Part shown: positions 1-9,362 of the stretch, piece after piece
Numbering within the stretch: position 1 is the stretch's first letter
Layout of the letters: each line of letters opens with the position of its first letter
Notes under the pieces: generated by a model
Seen by the model: the letters and a program-made list of their open reading frames with translations, nothing else
Told to the model about the DNA's origin: nothing
Databases searched by the model: none
Position numbers and translations under genes: made by a program
NCBI GenBank assembly: GCA_947626745.1
Contig: CANQTF010000005.1
Coordinates: 62,001-126,000 of the forward strand
DNA: 64,000 nucleotides
Direction: 5' to 3'
DNA from: an uncultured Lachnospiraceae bacterium
Lineage (GTDB): Bacteria; Bacillota; Clostridia; Lachnospirales; Lachnospiraceae

Positions 1-1
1 C

Positions 2-67
2 GACGATATGCACAAGATGCTGACGGGCGGGGAGGATATGCGGTATCTGTATCGCCTGTCGAAATAG
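2..67 (+). CDS. 3' end of an upstream gene, possibly the binding protein of the following ABC transporter (partial)
   Basis: Only 21 codons and the TAG stop lie inside the window; the frame is open to the window edge. The visible tail is short and polar and has no diagnostic motif, so the product cannot be identified from its own sequence. It ends 13 bases before a FecCD-type permease. In that family of clusters the preceding gene is often the substrate-binding lipoprotein, which is the only basis for the guess. Confidence 0.4.
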   Translation, partial: DDMHKMLTGGEDMRYLYRLSK

Positions 68-80
68 GACGGGAAAGAGG

Positions 81-1124
81 ATGAAGAGAGTGACAAACGA
101 CAAAATAGACAGACCGGACGGCGCGCTTTGCTTTGGCGTGCTGCTTATCCTGCTCGCGCTTCTGCTGCTGCTCAGTCTCGCCATAGGCAGCGTGCCCGTT
201 TCCGTGAAAGATATCCTGCGCAGCGTCGGCATGGGCGGCGGCAGCGTTTCCGATACCGTCCGCGATATCCTGTGGCAGATCCGCATGCCGCGGGCGCTGG
301 CGGCCCTGATACTGGGCGGCGCGCTGGGACTTGCGGGGTATCTTTTGCAGACCTTTTTCCACAATCCCATAGCGGGGCCCTTTGTGCTGGGGATCTCCTC
401 CGGCGCGAAGCTGACGGTCGCCCTTCTGACGGTATTTTTCCTCGGGAGGGGTGTCCGAGTCAGCTCATGGGGCATGATAGCGGCGGCCTTTGCGGGCGCC
501 GTCGCCGCGATGGGGGTGGTGCTTGTCATGTCCGGCAAAGTGGACAGTATGGCGATGCTCATTGTCAGCGGCGTCATGATCGGCTATATCTGCTCGGCGG
601 TCACGGATCTGGTCGTCACCTTCGCACAGGACGCCGACATCGTGAATCTGCACAATTGGTCGAAGGGCAGCTTCTCGGGCATCACGTGGGACAACGTTGC
701 GGTCATGGGGATCGTCGTGGCGGCGTCCGCAGCGGCCTCCCTGTGGCTGTCGAAACCGATCGGCGCGTATCAGCTCGGGGAGAGTTATGCGGCCGGCGTG
801 GGCGTTGACGTCCGGGCGCTGCGTTTCCTGTTGGTCCTTTTGTCGAGTATTCTGGCGGCGTGCATCACGGCGTTTGCCGGGCCGGTCTCTTTCGTCGGGA
901 TCGCCGTGCCGCATCTGGTCAAGGGTCTTTTCAGGACGGCGAAGCCGCTTGTCATGATACCGGCATGCTTCCTCGGCGGCGCGGTGTTTTGTCTCTTCTG
1001 CGACCTGCTGGCGAGGACGCTGTTCGCGCCCACGGAGCTGAGCATCAGTTCCGTGACGGCGGTGTTTGGCGCGCCGGTGGTGATCGCGGTCATGCTGAGA
1101 CGCAGGAGAGGGGGAGAGCGATGA
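81..1124 (+). CDS. FecCD-family ABC transporter permease (iron-siderophore/heme/cobalamin type)
   Basis: This 347-residue membrane protein is the translocation subunit of a metal-chelate importer of the FecCD/BtuC family. It has a first hydrophobic segment at about residues 16-37 and several more to the C-terminus. The family hallmark region lies at about 79-112, with LAGYLLQTFFHNPIAGPF followed by LGISSGA. Length is normal for the family (about 330-350). Its stop overlaps the start of the ATPase gene by four bases (ATGA), so the two are translationally coupled. The ligand cannot be told from sequence: iron-siderophore, heme and cobalamin importers share this fold, and the distant cobalamin cluster is not evidence for B12. 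Confidence 0.93.
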   Translation: MKRVTNDKIDRPDGALCFGVLLILLALLLLLSLAIGSVPVSVKDILRSVGMGGGSVSDTVRDILWQIRMPRALAALILGGALGLAGYLLQTFFHNPIAGPFVLGISSGAKLTVALLTVFFLGRGVRVSSWGMIAAAFAGAVAAMGVVLVMSGKVDSMAMLIVSGVMIGYICSAVTDLVVTFAQDADIVNLHNWSKGSFSGITWDNVAVMGIVVAASAAASLWLSKPIGAYQLGESYAAGVGVDVRALRFLLVLLSSILAACITAFAGPVSFVGIAVPHLVKGLFRTAKPLVMIPACFLGGAVFCLFCDLLARTLFAPTELSISSVTAVFGAPVVIAVMLRRRRGGER

Positions 1125-1888
1125 CGGAGTATCACATGCAGGTGAGACAGTTGACGGCCGGTTATCATGACGTTCCCGTGCTGCGCAACGTCACGATCGA
1201 GATCCCGCGGGGCGGGATCGTGACGCTGATCGGACCCAACGGAGCCGGCAAGTCCACGCTCCTTCGGAGTATCGCCGGACAGCTTGCGCCGACGGCGGGC
1301 TGCGTCCTGCTGGGGCAGGAGGATCTGTACGGCATGAGCAGACAGGAGCTGGCGCGGCGTATGGCGTCGGTCTTTACGGACAAGGTGCGCACGGAGCTGA
1401 TGACCTGCGAGGATGTGGTGGCGGGCGGCAGATACCCCTATACGGGGCGTTTCGGCATCCTGTCGGAGCAGGATCGGCGCATCGTGTACGACTCTATGGA
1501 AATAACACGTGTTCTCGATATCGGGCAGAGAGACTATAACAAGATCAGCGACGGGCAGAGACAGCGGGTGCTGCTCGCCCGGGCGCTCTGTCAGCAGCCG
1601 GAGATCATACTGCTCGACGAGCCGGTCTCCTATCTGGATATCCGCTATAAACTGGAATTTATGTCCGCCCTGCGGCGGCTTGCCGGAGAAAAGGGAATGA
1701 CGGTCGTTATGTCACTGCACGAGCTGGAGCTGGCCAGACACTTTTCCGACAGGGTGCTGTGCGTCAAGAACGGCTGTGTGGTGCGCTCCGGCCCGCCTGA
1801 ACGGATCTTTGGACAGGGCTATATGAGGGAGCTTTTTGATATCGGGGCGGAGTATGCCGACGGGACGGCGTGGGAGCGGCTGCTGTGA
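1121..1888 (+). CDS. ABC transporter ATP-binding protein, FepC/BtuD type
   Basis: This 255-residue ATPase powers the preceding permease. Walker A (GPNGAGKSTLL) is at residues 38-48. The signature is ISDGQRQRVLLARAL rather than LSGGQ, the Walker B region reads IILLDEPVSYLD, and the switch histidine is in MSLHELELA. The start is ATG 1121, which overlaps the permease stop as ATGA; the open frame extends further upstream only because it runs inside the permease gene. About 100 noncoding bases follow before the next gene, so the transporter operon probably ends here, although no clear terminator hairpin is visible. Confidence 0.93.
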   Translation: MTEYHMQVRQLTAGYHDVPVLRNVTIEIPRGGIVTLIGPNGAGKSTLLRSIAGQLAPTAGCVLLGQEDLYGMSRQELARRMASVFTDKVRTELMTCEDVVAGGRYPYTGRFGILSEQDRRIVYDSMEITRVLDIGQRDYNKISDGQRQRVLLARALCQQPEIILLDEPVSYLDIRYKLEFMSALRRLAGEKGMTVVMSLHELELARHFSDRVLCVKNGCVVRSGPPERIFGQGYMRELFDIGAEYADGTAWERLL

Positions 1889-1953
1889 GATAACAGGATA
1901 ATTTTTCTTGTGAATTTTTCATAAAATTTCTTTTCGTTGTGCGATAAATATGT

Positions 1954-1959
1954 TATAGT
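1954..1959 (+). promoter_or_regulatory. Putative -10 box (TATAGT) upstream of the polysaccharide deacetylase
   Basis: The AT-rich gap after the ABC ATPase contains TATAGT at 1954-1959, 34 bases before the deacetylase ATG. No good -35 is present at 16-18 bases; the best candidate is TTTTCG at 1931-1936. A GGAGCGAGAGG ribosome binding region precedes ATG 1993. Confidence 0.4.
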
Positions 1960-1992
1960 ATAAAAGAGTTTGATATTAAGGAGCGAGAGGTC

Positions 1993-2946
1993 ATGGCGCA
2001 GACAGATGCCGTTAAAAAGGACAAGCGCCGCAGACGGCGGCTGAGACTGCTGCTATTCGCGACTTTATTTTTCTCGACGGTGATCCTTATGATAGTGTGT
2101 GTTATTATGGGGATCAGGCTGCATACGGTGAAAGGCGAGCTGCGAGACACGCTTGCTCTGCTGCAGGATAGAACGGCCGTTACGGATCAGGCGGAGAACG
2201 CTGCACAGCGCACGGCGGAGGACGCCGAGGCGTCGCTCTATACGGTGTCCGGGGTAGAGGAGTACGAGAAGGCCGGCGTGGCCGCCGAAGATGCCGGGGA
2301 GGAAGCTGCGGACGAGCAGGTCCGCAAGGTGTATCTGACCTTTGACGACGGGCCGAGCAGCAATACGGGCAGGATCTTGGATATACTGGCCGATTACGAT
2401 GTGAAGGCCACATTCTTTGTGGTCGGGAGAGAGGAAGAAGAATATCGGGCGTTATATAATCGGATCGTGGACGAGGGGCATACCCTTGCGATGCATTCCT
2501 ACAGCCACAGATACAGCGAGATCTATCAGTCCGTGGAGAGCTACAGCGCAGACCTGAGCAGACTGCAGGAGTTCTTGTATGACACGACGGGCGTCTGGTG
2601 CAGATACTGCAGGTTTCCGGGAGGCAGCAGCAACACGGTCAGCCGTGTCGATATGCATGAGTTGATCGCCTATCTGGACGATCAGGACATGTCCTACTTT
2701 GACTGGAACATCTCCTCCGGAGATGCCGTCAGCACATACATCAGCCCTTCCGATATCATCAGGAACTGCACCGCGAAGCTGCAGGATTACGACGAGGCGA
2801 TCATACTGCTCCACGATGCCGCAGAGAAGGATTCCACCGTGGAGGCGCTGCCGGGGCTGATCGAGGCGATCGAGGCGATGGGTGATACGAAGATCCTTCC
2901 AATCACAGAGGATACGGAACGGATTCATCATATAAGCAATGAATAA
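1993..2946 (+). CDS. Membrane-anchored polysaccharide deacetylase (NodB/CE4 family)
   Basis: This 317-residue protein probably removes acetyl groups from N-acetylated cell-wall glycans outside the membrane. A basic N-terminus (KKDKRRRRR) precedes one membrane segment at about 15-40, then a linker, then a NodB domain at about 110-300. CE4 motifs are all visible: TFDDGPSS with the catalytic and metal Asp, HSYSH with two metal-binding His, RFPGGSSNT, FDWNISSGDA, and ILLHD near the end. It therefore looks catalytically intact. It is followed within a few bases by a bactofilin gene, suggesting that its activity is tied to a cytoskeletal scaffold. The natural substrate (peptidoglycan GlcNAc or MurNAc, or another polymer) cannot be decided. 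Confidence 0.9.
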   Translation: MAQTDAVKKDKRRRRRLRLLLFATLFFSTVILMIVCVIMGIRLHTVKGELRDTLALLQDRTAVTDQAENAAQRTAEDAEASLYTVSGVEEYEKAGVAAEDAGEEAADEQVRKVYLTFDDGPSSNTGRILDILADYDVKATFFVVGREEEEYRALYNRIVDEGHTLAMHSYSHRYSEIYQSVESYSADLSRLQEFLYDTTGVWCRYCRFPGGSSNTVSRVDMHELIAYLDDQDMSYFDWNISSGDAVSTYISPSDIIRNCTAKLQDYDEAIILLHDAAEKDSTVEALPGLIEAIEAMGDTKILPITEDTERIHHISNE

Positions 2947-2964
2947 AGAATGGAGGATATGAGA

Positions 2965-3873
2965 ATGGGCTTTTTCTCGGATTTGAAAGAAGACTTGTCT
3001 CAGGCTGTGAACGAACTGATGCCGGAGGAAGAACTGAATGCCGCCGTGGCGGACGCAGCTCCGGCCGCGGAAGAGCAGACTGCCGTGCAGGACGCAGAGG
3101 AACTTTCGGCGGCGGACGAGGCGTTGGATTCCCTGGATCTGAGCAGCATGCTCGACAGACTGGAAGAGCCGGATACGGCAGAAGAGCCGTTGGAGGAGGC
3201 CGTGATCTCGGCGGACGGGGAGGAGACGCAGGAAGCGGAGCCGATGCCGGAACTTGCGGAGGAACCGGCGCCGGAGATCGAGGAAGAACCGGCGGCGGAG
3301 ACGGAAGAGGCGTATGAGGCCGACAACATGATATCTGAAATGAGCGGAGAGGAAGAAGAGGTTATGGAAGAACAAACACAGGTACAGGCGCAGACAAACC
3401 GGGTAGCGGTAGACGAGACGGCGGTAGTGACGGAAGGAATGACAATTACAGGTGATATTATATCCGAGGGCTCTATGGAGCTGATCGGTACGGTCAACGG
3501 TAATCTGGATATTCTGGGCAAGCTGAACATCACGGGTACGATCCAAGGCGACTCCAAGGCGGCCGAGATCTTTGCGGAGGGCGCGAAGATCACAGGCGAG
3601 GTCAACAGCCAGGGCAGCGTCAAGATCGGACAGAGCTCCGTTGTGATCGGCAACATCACGGCTTCCAGCGCGGTGATCGCCGGGGCGGTCAAGGGCGATA
3701 TCGATGTGAGGGGTCCCGTTATTCTGGACACGACGGCGATCGTTATGGGCAATATCAAATCCAAGTCCGTACAGATCAACAACGGCGCGGTCATCGAGGG
3801 TATGTGCTCGCAGTGCTACGCGGACGTGAACCCGACGTCCTTCTTCGAGGAGTTCAAGAAGAAAAAAGGTTGA
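2965..3873 (+). CDS. Bactofilin-family cytoskeletal protein with a long acidic N-terminal region
   Basis: The C-terminal half, about residues 145-280, is a bactofilin domain: glycine- and valine-rich short beta repeats such as GSMELIGTVNGNLDILGK and GDIDVRGPVILDTTAIVM, which form a right-handed beta helix and polymerise without nucleotide. The first 140 residues are very rich in Glu, Ala and Pro and are probably disordered; typical bactofilins are much shorter, so this extension is unusual. I chose ATG 2965 because GGAGG at 2952-2956 sits 8 bases upstream; ATG 2950 and 2959 are in frame but overlap or lack that site. It sits directly behind the deacetylase and may localise it. Confidence 0.88.
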   Translation: MGFFSDLKEDLSQAVNELMPEEELNAAVADAAPAAEEQTAVQDAEELSAADEALDSLDLSSMLDRLEEPDTAEEPLEEAVISADGEETQEAEPMPELAEEPAPEIEEEPAAETEEAYEADNMISEMSGEEEEVMEEQTQVQAQTNRVAVDETAVVTEGMTITGDIISEGSMELIGTVNGNLDILGKLNITGTIQGDSKAAEIFAEGAKITGEVNSQGSVKIGQSSVVIGNITASSAVIAGAVKGDIDVRGPVILDTTAIVMGNIKSKSVQINNGAVIEGMCSQCYADVNPTSFFEEFKKKKG

Positions 3874-3904
3874 TATTCCAAAACTAAGAGCGGGAGAACA
3901 GGGT

Positions 3905-4600
3905 ATGCGGCGGATATTGTTGAAACTGAGCGGAGAGGCTTTGGCGGGTGAGAAGAAGACCGGCTTTGACGAGGAGACGGTGCGCGGCGTGGCCGTGCAG
4001 GTCAAGGAGTTGGTGGACGAAGGGATTCAGGTAGGCATCGTGATCGGCGGCGGCAATTTCTGGCGCGGACGTTCCAGCGGGAATATAGACAGGACGAAGG
4101 CGGATCAGATCGGTATGCTGGCTACGGTGATGAACTGTATCTATGTTTCCGAGATCTTTCGCTCGCTCGGCATGATGACGAGTATTTTGACGCCTTTTGA
4201 GTGCGGCTCGTTCACGAAGCTGTTCTCCAAGGACAGGGCAAATAAGTATTTTGCGAGGAATATGGTCGTCTTTTTCGCGGGCGGAACGGGCCACCCCTAT
4301 TTTTCGACGGACACGGGCGTCGTGCTGCGGGCGATCGAGGTGGAGGCGGATGTCATTCTGCTGGCGAAGGCCGTTGACGGCGTCTATGACGGCGATCCGC
4401 GCACCGATCCGAACGCAAAGAAATATGATGAGGTCTCCATTGATGAGGTCATCGAGAAGAACCTGCAGGTCGTGGATATGACTGCGTCTATTCTGGCGCG
4501 GGACAATAAGATGCCGATGTGGGTCTTCGGACTGAACGGGGAGAACAGCATCGTGAACACCATGAAGGGCAGCTTCAACGGCACCAAGGTGACCGTGTGA
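3905..4600 (+). CDS. pyrH: UMP kinase
   Basis: This 231-residue protein phosphorylates UMP to UDP in pyrimidine nucleotide synthesis. It is of the bacterial amino-acid-kinase-fold type: LLKLSGEALAG at the N-terminus, VIGGGNFWRG for the nucleotide-binding loop, and AKAVDGVYDGDP near the ATP site. Length is normal. It begins the conserved Firmicutes run pyrH-frr-uppS-cdsA-dxr-rseP. About 30 bases separate it from the bactofilin gene and 26 bases from frr, so co-transcription with frr is likely. Confidence 0.97.
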   Translation: MRRILLKLSGEALAGEKKTGFDEETVRGVAVQVKELVDEGIQVGIVIGGGNFWRGRSSGNIDRTKADQIGMLATVMNCIYVSEIFRSLGMMTSILTPFECGSFTKLFSKDRANKYFARNMVVFFAGGTGHPYFSTDTGVVLRAIEVEADVILLAKAVDGVYDGDPRTDPNAKKYDEVSIDEVIEKNLQVVDMTASILARDNKMPMWVFGLNGENSIVNTMKGSFNGTKVTV

Positions 4601-4626
4601 GCGAATCATAATCGGAGGATTACAGT

Positions 4627-5178
4627 ATGGATGCGAGATTAAAACCTTACGAGGAAAAGATGCAGAAGACTTACGATTATCTTGCGGGCGATCTCGGCGC
4701 TATCCGGGCAGGGCGCGCCAACCCGCATGTCCTCGATAAGATCAGGGTAGACTATTACGGGACGCCTACGCCGATCCAGCAGGTGGGCAATATCACCGTT
4801 CCCGAGCCGCGGGTCATTCAGATCGCGCCGTGGGAAAAGACGCTGATCAAGGAGATCGAGAAAGCGATCATGATGTCCGACGTCGGCATCACGCCGTCCA
4901 ATGACGGCACGCTGATCCGGCTCGTATTTCCGGAGCTGACGGAGGAGCGCCGTAAGGAGCTGGTCAAAGATGTCAAGAAGCGGGGCGAGGAGAGCAAGGT
5001 CGCGATCAGAAATACGAGACGCGACGGCAACGATGCTTTTAAGAAGCTGGGCAAGACGGAGGTCTCCGAGGACGAGATCAAGGAGCTGGAGGACGGTCTG
5101 CAGAAGCTGACGGACAAATATATCAAGGAGCTGGACAAGCTGGTTGAGGAGAAGTCCAAAGAGATCCTTACCGTGTAG
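4627..5178 (+). CDS. frr: Ribosome recycling factor
   Basis: This 183-residue protein, with EF-G, splits the post-termination ribosome. Recognisable features are IRAGRANPHVLDKI, VDYYGTPTPIQQVGNI, and the charged helical C-terminal half with RRDGNDAFKKL. Length matches the family (about 185). GGAGG precedes ATG 4627 with a good spacing. It is followed by a hairpin (see 5224-5257) before uppS, so part of the transcription from pyrH-frr may stop or be attenuated here. Confidence 0.98.
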   Translation: MDARLKPYEEKMQKTYDYLAGDLGAIRAGRANPHVLDKIRVDYYGTPTPIQQVGNITVPEPRVIQIAPWEKTLIKEIEKAIMMSDVGITPSNDGTLIRLVFPELTEERRKELVKDVKKRGEESKVAIRNTRRDGNDAFKKLGKTEVSEDEIKELEDGLQKLTDKYIKELDKLVEEKSKEILTV

Positions 5179-5223
5179 GAAGTCCGGGACGGCGGACGGT
5201 CAATTTCAGACAGAGGATAGAAG

Positions 5224-5257
5224 GGGATTGCGGAATGGGTGTTCCGCCGTCCCTTTT
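5224..5257 (+). terminator. Intrinsic terminator or attenuator between frr and uppS
   Basis: GGGA (5224-5227), TT, GCGGAA (5230-5235), a six-base loop, TTCCGC (5242-5247), CG, TCCC (5250-5253) then TTTT. The stem has a small symmetric internal loop and a short T run, so termination may be partial. uppS starts 26 bases later. Confidence 0.65.
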
Positions 5258-5283
5258 CCTAATGTTTCGAGCGGAGGAAGAAT

Positions 5284-6003
<720 letters not shown>

Positions 6004-6042
6004 CGGTGCGGCCGGCGCTCTGACGGAAACGGAGGGAAAAAG

Positions 6043-6936
6043 ATGTTTTGGACTAGGCTTGGCAGCGGTATCCTGCTTGTGGCGGCCGCCGTCATACTGA
6101 TCACGGCGGGAGGGCCGGTGCTCGCCGCCGCGTTATGTCTTATTTCCGTTACCGCCTACCGTGAGCTGGGCAGGGCGGTAGGTTTTATCACGGAAGATAA
6201 GAAAAAGCGGGCGTTGGAATATACGGGGATCACGCTCATCATACTTTATTATATCTGGATTTATTTTTCTACAGCGCTGTTTCCGAGCCGGCTCTCGGCG
6301 GCGGACGCGGGGCAGTTCTATGTGGGAGCGTATATCTACAGGGCGCTTGCGTTTGGCATGGCAGCGGCGTTCCTTGTATTTCTGTTCGTGTATGTGTTCC
6401 GCTTTCCGGTCTACCACGGCAGGGAAGTCATGGCGGCGTGTTTTTCCTTTCTGTATGCGCCGGTCATGCTGTCCTTTCTCTATCTGACCAGAGAGGGCTT
6501 CCTAATGGGAAAATATCTGGTCTGGTATATCTTCCTCTGCTCGTGGGGGAGCGATACGTGCGCCTACGCGGTGGGCGTGCTGATCGGGAAACACAAGATG
6601 ACGCCCAAGCTGAGTCCCAAGAAGTCGATCGAGGGCGCAGTGGGCGGCGTTGCGGGCGCGGCGCTTCTGTTCGCGCTGTACGCTTTCCTGACAGAGCGGT
6701 ATTGCGGCGTCTCGCAGCACGGTATCGGCATCGGCGCGGCGGCGGCGCTGGGCGCGGCGGGCGCCCTTGTGTCTATGGTGGGAGATCTGGCGGCTTCGGC
6801 TTTTAAGAGAGACTATGGGATCAAGGATTACGGCAAGCTGATCCCGGGGCATGGCGGCATCATGGACCGCTTTGACAGCGTGATCGTTGCGGCGCCGCTG
6901 ATCTTCATCGGCTTGTCGCTTATCATGATCGGATAA
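6043..6936 (+). CDS. cdsA: Phosphatidate cytidylyltransferase (CDP-diglyceride synthase)
   Basis: This 297-residue integral membrane enzyme converts phosphatidate and CTP to CDP-diacylglycerol, the precursor of phospholipids. Around eight hydrophobic segments run along the protein. The family signature is at the C-terminus: KDYGKLIPGHGGIMDRFDS, preceded by GDLAASAFKRD. Length is slightly above the 260-285 usual. It starts after GGAGGGAAAAAG and follows uppS by 39 bases in the usual order. Confidence 0.96.
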   Translation: MFWTRLGSGILLVAAAVILITAGGPVLAAALCLISVTAYRELGRAVGFITEDKKKRALEYTGITLIILYYIWIYFSTALFPSRLSAADAGQFYVGAYIYRALAFGMAAAFLVFLFVYVFRFPVYHGREVMAACFSFLYAPVMLSFLYLTREGFLMGKYLVWYIFLCSWGSDTCAYAVGVLIGKHKMTPKLSPKKSIEGAVGGVAGAALLFALYAFLTERYCGVSQHGIGIGAAAALGAAGALVSMVGDLAASAFKRDYGIKDYGKLIPGHGGIMDRFDSVIVAAPLIFIGLSLIMIG

Positions 6937-6966
6937 CTACGGGATTTACCGGCAGGAGAATACATA

Positions 6967-8124
6967 ATGAGTGTTATGAAAAAAATAGCAATACTCGGAT
7001 CTACAGGCTCTATCGGAACACAGACCCTTGAGATCGTGCGGAAGGAACCCGATCTTGCGGTGTCCGCGCTGGCGGCCGGCACGAATGCGGCGCTGCTGGA
7101 GCGGCAGGTGCGGGAATTTCGGCCGGCGTTGGCGGCCATGTGGACCGAGGAGGCCGCCCGCGATCTGCGGGAGCGTGTCAGGGATCTGCCCGTGCGCGTC
7201 GCATACGGCATGGAAGGGCTGCTGGAGGTGGCCGCTTACGAGGACGCGGAGGTATTGGTCACGGCGATCGTGGGAATGATAGGTATCAGGCCGACCATTG
7301 CCGCGATCGAACACGGCAAGACCATTGCGCTCGCCAACAAGGAGACTCTTGTGACGGCGGGGCATCTCATCATGCCGCTGGCGGCGGAGAAGGGAGTGCG
7401 GATCCTGCCCGTGGACAGTGAGCACAGCGCTATTTTTCAGTCCATGAACGGTGAGAACAGGGCGCGGGTGGAGCGTATCCTGCTGACGGCGTCCGGCGGA
7501 CCGTTCCGCGGCAGGAAAAAAGAAGAGCTGGCGGCCATGACGGTCGAGGACGCGCTGAAGCACCCGAACTGGTCCATGGGGAAGAAGGTCACCATAGACT
7601 CGGCCTCTCTCGTCAACAAGGGTTTGGAAGTAATGGAGGCCAAATGGCTGTTCGGCGTGGAACTGTCACAGATACAGGTCGTGGTACACCCCCAGAGCAT
7701 CATTCACTCGGCGGTGGAGTACGCGGACGGCGGTATCATGGCGCAGCTCGGCACACCGGATATGAAGCTGCCGATCCAGTATGCGCTTTTCTATCCGGAC
7801 AGGCGGCCGATGGACACCAAGCGGGTGGATCTCTTCGCGCTGGGGCAGCTTACCTTTGAGCGGCCGGATACGGACACGTTCCGAGGGCTTGCGCTCGCCT
7901 ATGAGGCGGCGGAGAGAGGCGGCACGCTGCCGACGGTGTTCAATGCCGCCAACGAGATGGCGGTGGCCCTCTTTCTGCAGAGGAAGATCTCCTTTCTGCA
8001 GATACCGGAGCTGATCGAGAGCTCGATGGCGCAGCATCGGGTATCGGAGAATCCTTCTGTGGAGAAGATATTGGAAGCGGAAGCGGAGACGCATGACTAT
8101 ATTAAACGGAAGTTTGGAGAGTAG
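6967..8124 (+). CDS. dxr: 1-deoxy-D-xylulose 5-phosphate reductoisomerase
   Basis: This 385-residue NADPH-dependent enzyme makes 2-C-methyl-D-erythritol 4-phosphate, the committed step of the non-mevalonate isoprenoid route. Motifs: NADPH loop GSTGSIGTQTLEIV, LANKETLV, the metal site PVDSEHSAIFQ, ASGGPFR, and NKGLEVMEA. ispG (11.1 kb) and ispF (43.5 kb) of the same pathway are also in the window. ATG 6967 has AGGAG nine bases upstream; ATG 6976 in frame is possible. Its 3' end may overlap the downstream protease frame. Confidence 0.98.
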   Translation: MSVMKKIAILGSTGSIGTQTLEIVRKEPDLAVSALAAGTNAALLERQVREFRPALAAMWTEEAARDLRERVRDLPVRVAYGMEGLLEVAAYEDAEVLVTAIVGMIGIRPTIAAIEHGKTIALANKETLVTAGHLIMPLAAEKGVRILPVDSEHSAIFQSMNGENRARVERILLTASGGPFRGRKKEELAAMTVEDALKHPNWSMGKKVTIDSASLVNKGLEVMEAKWLFGVELSQIQVVVHPQSIIHSAVEYADGGIMAQLGTPDMKLPIQYALFYPDRRPMDTKRVDLFALGQLTFERPDTDTFRGLALAYEAAERGGTLPTVFNAANEMAVALFLQRKISFLQIPELIESSMAQHRVSENPSVEKILEAEAETHDYIKRKFGE

Positions 8125-8128
8125 CGCT

Positions 8129-9211
8129 TTGATCAGAACGATTGTATTATTCCTCATTGTTTTTGGCGTGGTGGTGATCTCACACGAGTTCGGCCATTTT
8201 ATCATCGGGAGGCGTAACGGTATCCGCGTCGTTGAATTTGCGGTAGGGATGGGCCCGACCCTTTTCTCTTTCGAGAAGAACGGTGTGCGCTATTCCCTGA
8301 AGCTGCTGCCGTTCGGCGGCGCCTGTATGTTCGACGGGGAGGACGGCGTGACGGCGAAGGAGGACGGCGATGTCCGGCAGGACGAGGCCGGGGCGCAGGG
8401 CATGGCGTTCACGGAGGCCGGTGTGTGGAAGCGTATCGCGACCGTGTTCGCGGGGCCTTTTTTCAACTTTATCCTCGCCTTTGTGGTGGCGCTTGTGCTG
8501 ACGGCTTTTTCGGGTGCGGATCTTCCGGTGGTGGGCGGCGTCTCGGAGGGCTCGGCGGCGATGGAAGCCGGACTGCGGGAGGGCGACGTCATCACCCGGA
8601 TCGGTCATGAAAGGATCCATTTTTATCGGGAAGTCATGGTGATCTCCGCCATGAATCAGGGCGAGACTCTGACGATCCGCTACACCCGTGACGGGCAGGA
8701 GGGCGTTGCGACAGTGACGCCGCGGTACGATGAAAATGACGCCCGTTATTATATTGGGATCATGGGCGGCGGCGCATATCTGGACTGCAATCCGCTGCAG
8801 GTATTCCAGTATGCGTTCTATGAGGTGGAGTACTATGCCAAGACCACTTACAAGAGCCTTGTCATGCTGCTGCACGGGCAGGTCAGCAAGGACGATGTCT
8901 CCGGGCCGGTCGGCATCGCGCAGTTCGTGGGCGAGAGCTACGACAGCGCGAAAGAAAATTACGGCACATCTTCGGCCATTCTGACGATGCTGGAGATCGT
9001 GGTGCTTCTGTCCGTCAATCTCGGTATCCTGAACCTTCTGCCGCTTCCGGCGCTGGACGGCGGCAGACTGCTCTTTATGTTTGTGGAAGTGGTGCGCGGC
9101 AGACCGGTGTCCCCCGAGAAGGAGGGACTGGTTCATTTTGCCGGCCTGGTAGTGCTTATGGTGCTTATGGTGTTTATCATGTACAATGATATCATGAAGA
9201 TCGTGCATTAG
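8129..9211 (+). CDS. rseP: RIP metalloprotease RseP/RasP (site-2 protease)
   Basis: An intramembrane zinc protease that cleaves anti-sigma factors and remnant signal peptides within the membrane. The zinc site HEFGH lies in the first membrane helix, a PDZ domain follows at roughly residues 140-215, and the second metal motif NLLPLPALDGGRL is near the C-terminus before the last helix. I chose TTG 8129 because GGAGA at 8116-8120 is eight bases upstream and places HEFGH at about residue 17, as in relatives. The longer alternative starts at ATG 8093, overlaps dxr by 32 bases and has no evident ribosome binding site. Confidence 0.93.
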   Translation: MIRTIVLFLIVFGVVVISHEFGHFIIGRRNGIRVVEFAVGMGPTLFSFEKNGVRYSLKLLPFGGACMFDGEDGVTAKEDGDVRQDEAGAQGMAFTEAGVWKRIATVFAGPFFNFILAFVVALVLTAFSGADLPVVGGVSEGSAAMEAGLREGDVITRIGHERIHFYREVMVISAMNQGETLTIRYTRDGQEGVATVTPRYDENDARYYIGIMGGGAYLDCNPLQVFQYAFYEVEYYAKTTYKSLVMLLHGQVSKDDVSGPVGIAQFVGESYDSAKENYGTSSAILTMLEIVVLLSVNLGILNLLPLPALDGGRLLFMFVEVVRGRPVSPEKEGLVHFAGLVVLMVLMVFIMYNDIMKIVH

Positions 9212-9225
9212 ATCGCAGATTTCTG

Positions 9226-9282
9226 TTGCTTTGTTTTTGGTTATGCTGTATACTCGCTGTATCGGGGTTCGTTCTGAACCCC
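9226..9282 (+). promoter_or_regulatory. Promoter and leader hairpin before the phosphatase-kinase pair
   Basis: TTGCTT (9226-9231) and TATACT (9249-9254) are separated by 17 bases, a good vegetative promoter. It is followed by a perfect 7-bp hairpin, GGGGTTC (9264-9270) with GAACCCC (9276-9282), lacking a T run, in the 5' untranslated region. This suggests that the phosphatase and kinase have their own transcription start inside the housekeeping operon. Confidence 0.6.
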
Positions 9283-9362
9283 TTCGGGTATATGCTCCGG
9301 CGGGATTCCCGCAAGATTTCGGCTATGTACGGAGAGAACTGTAACGGAAGAGGAGGATGAAC

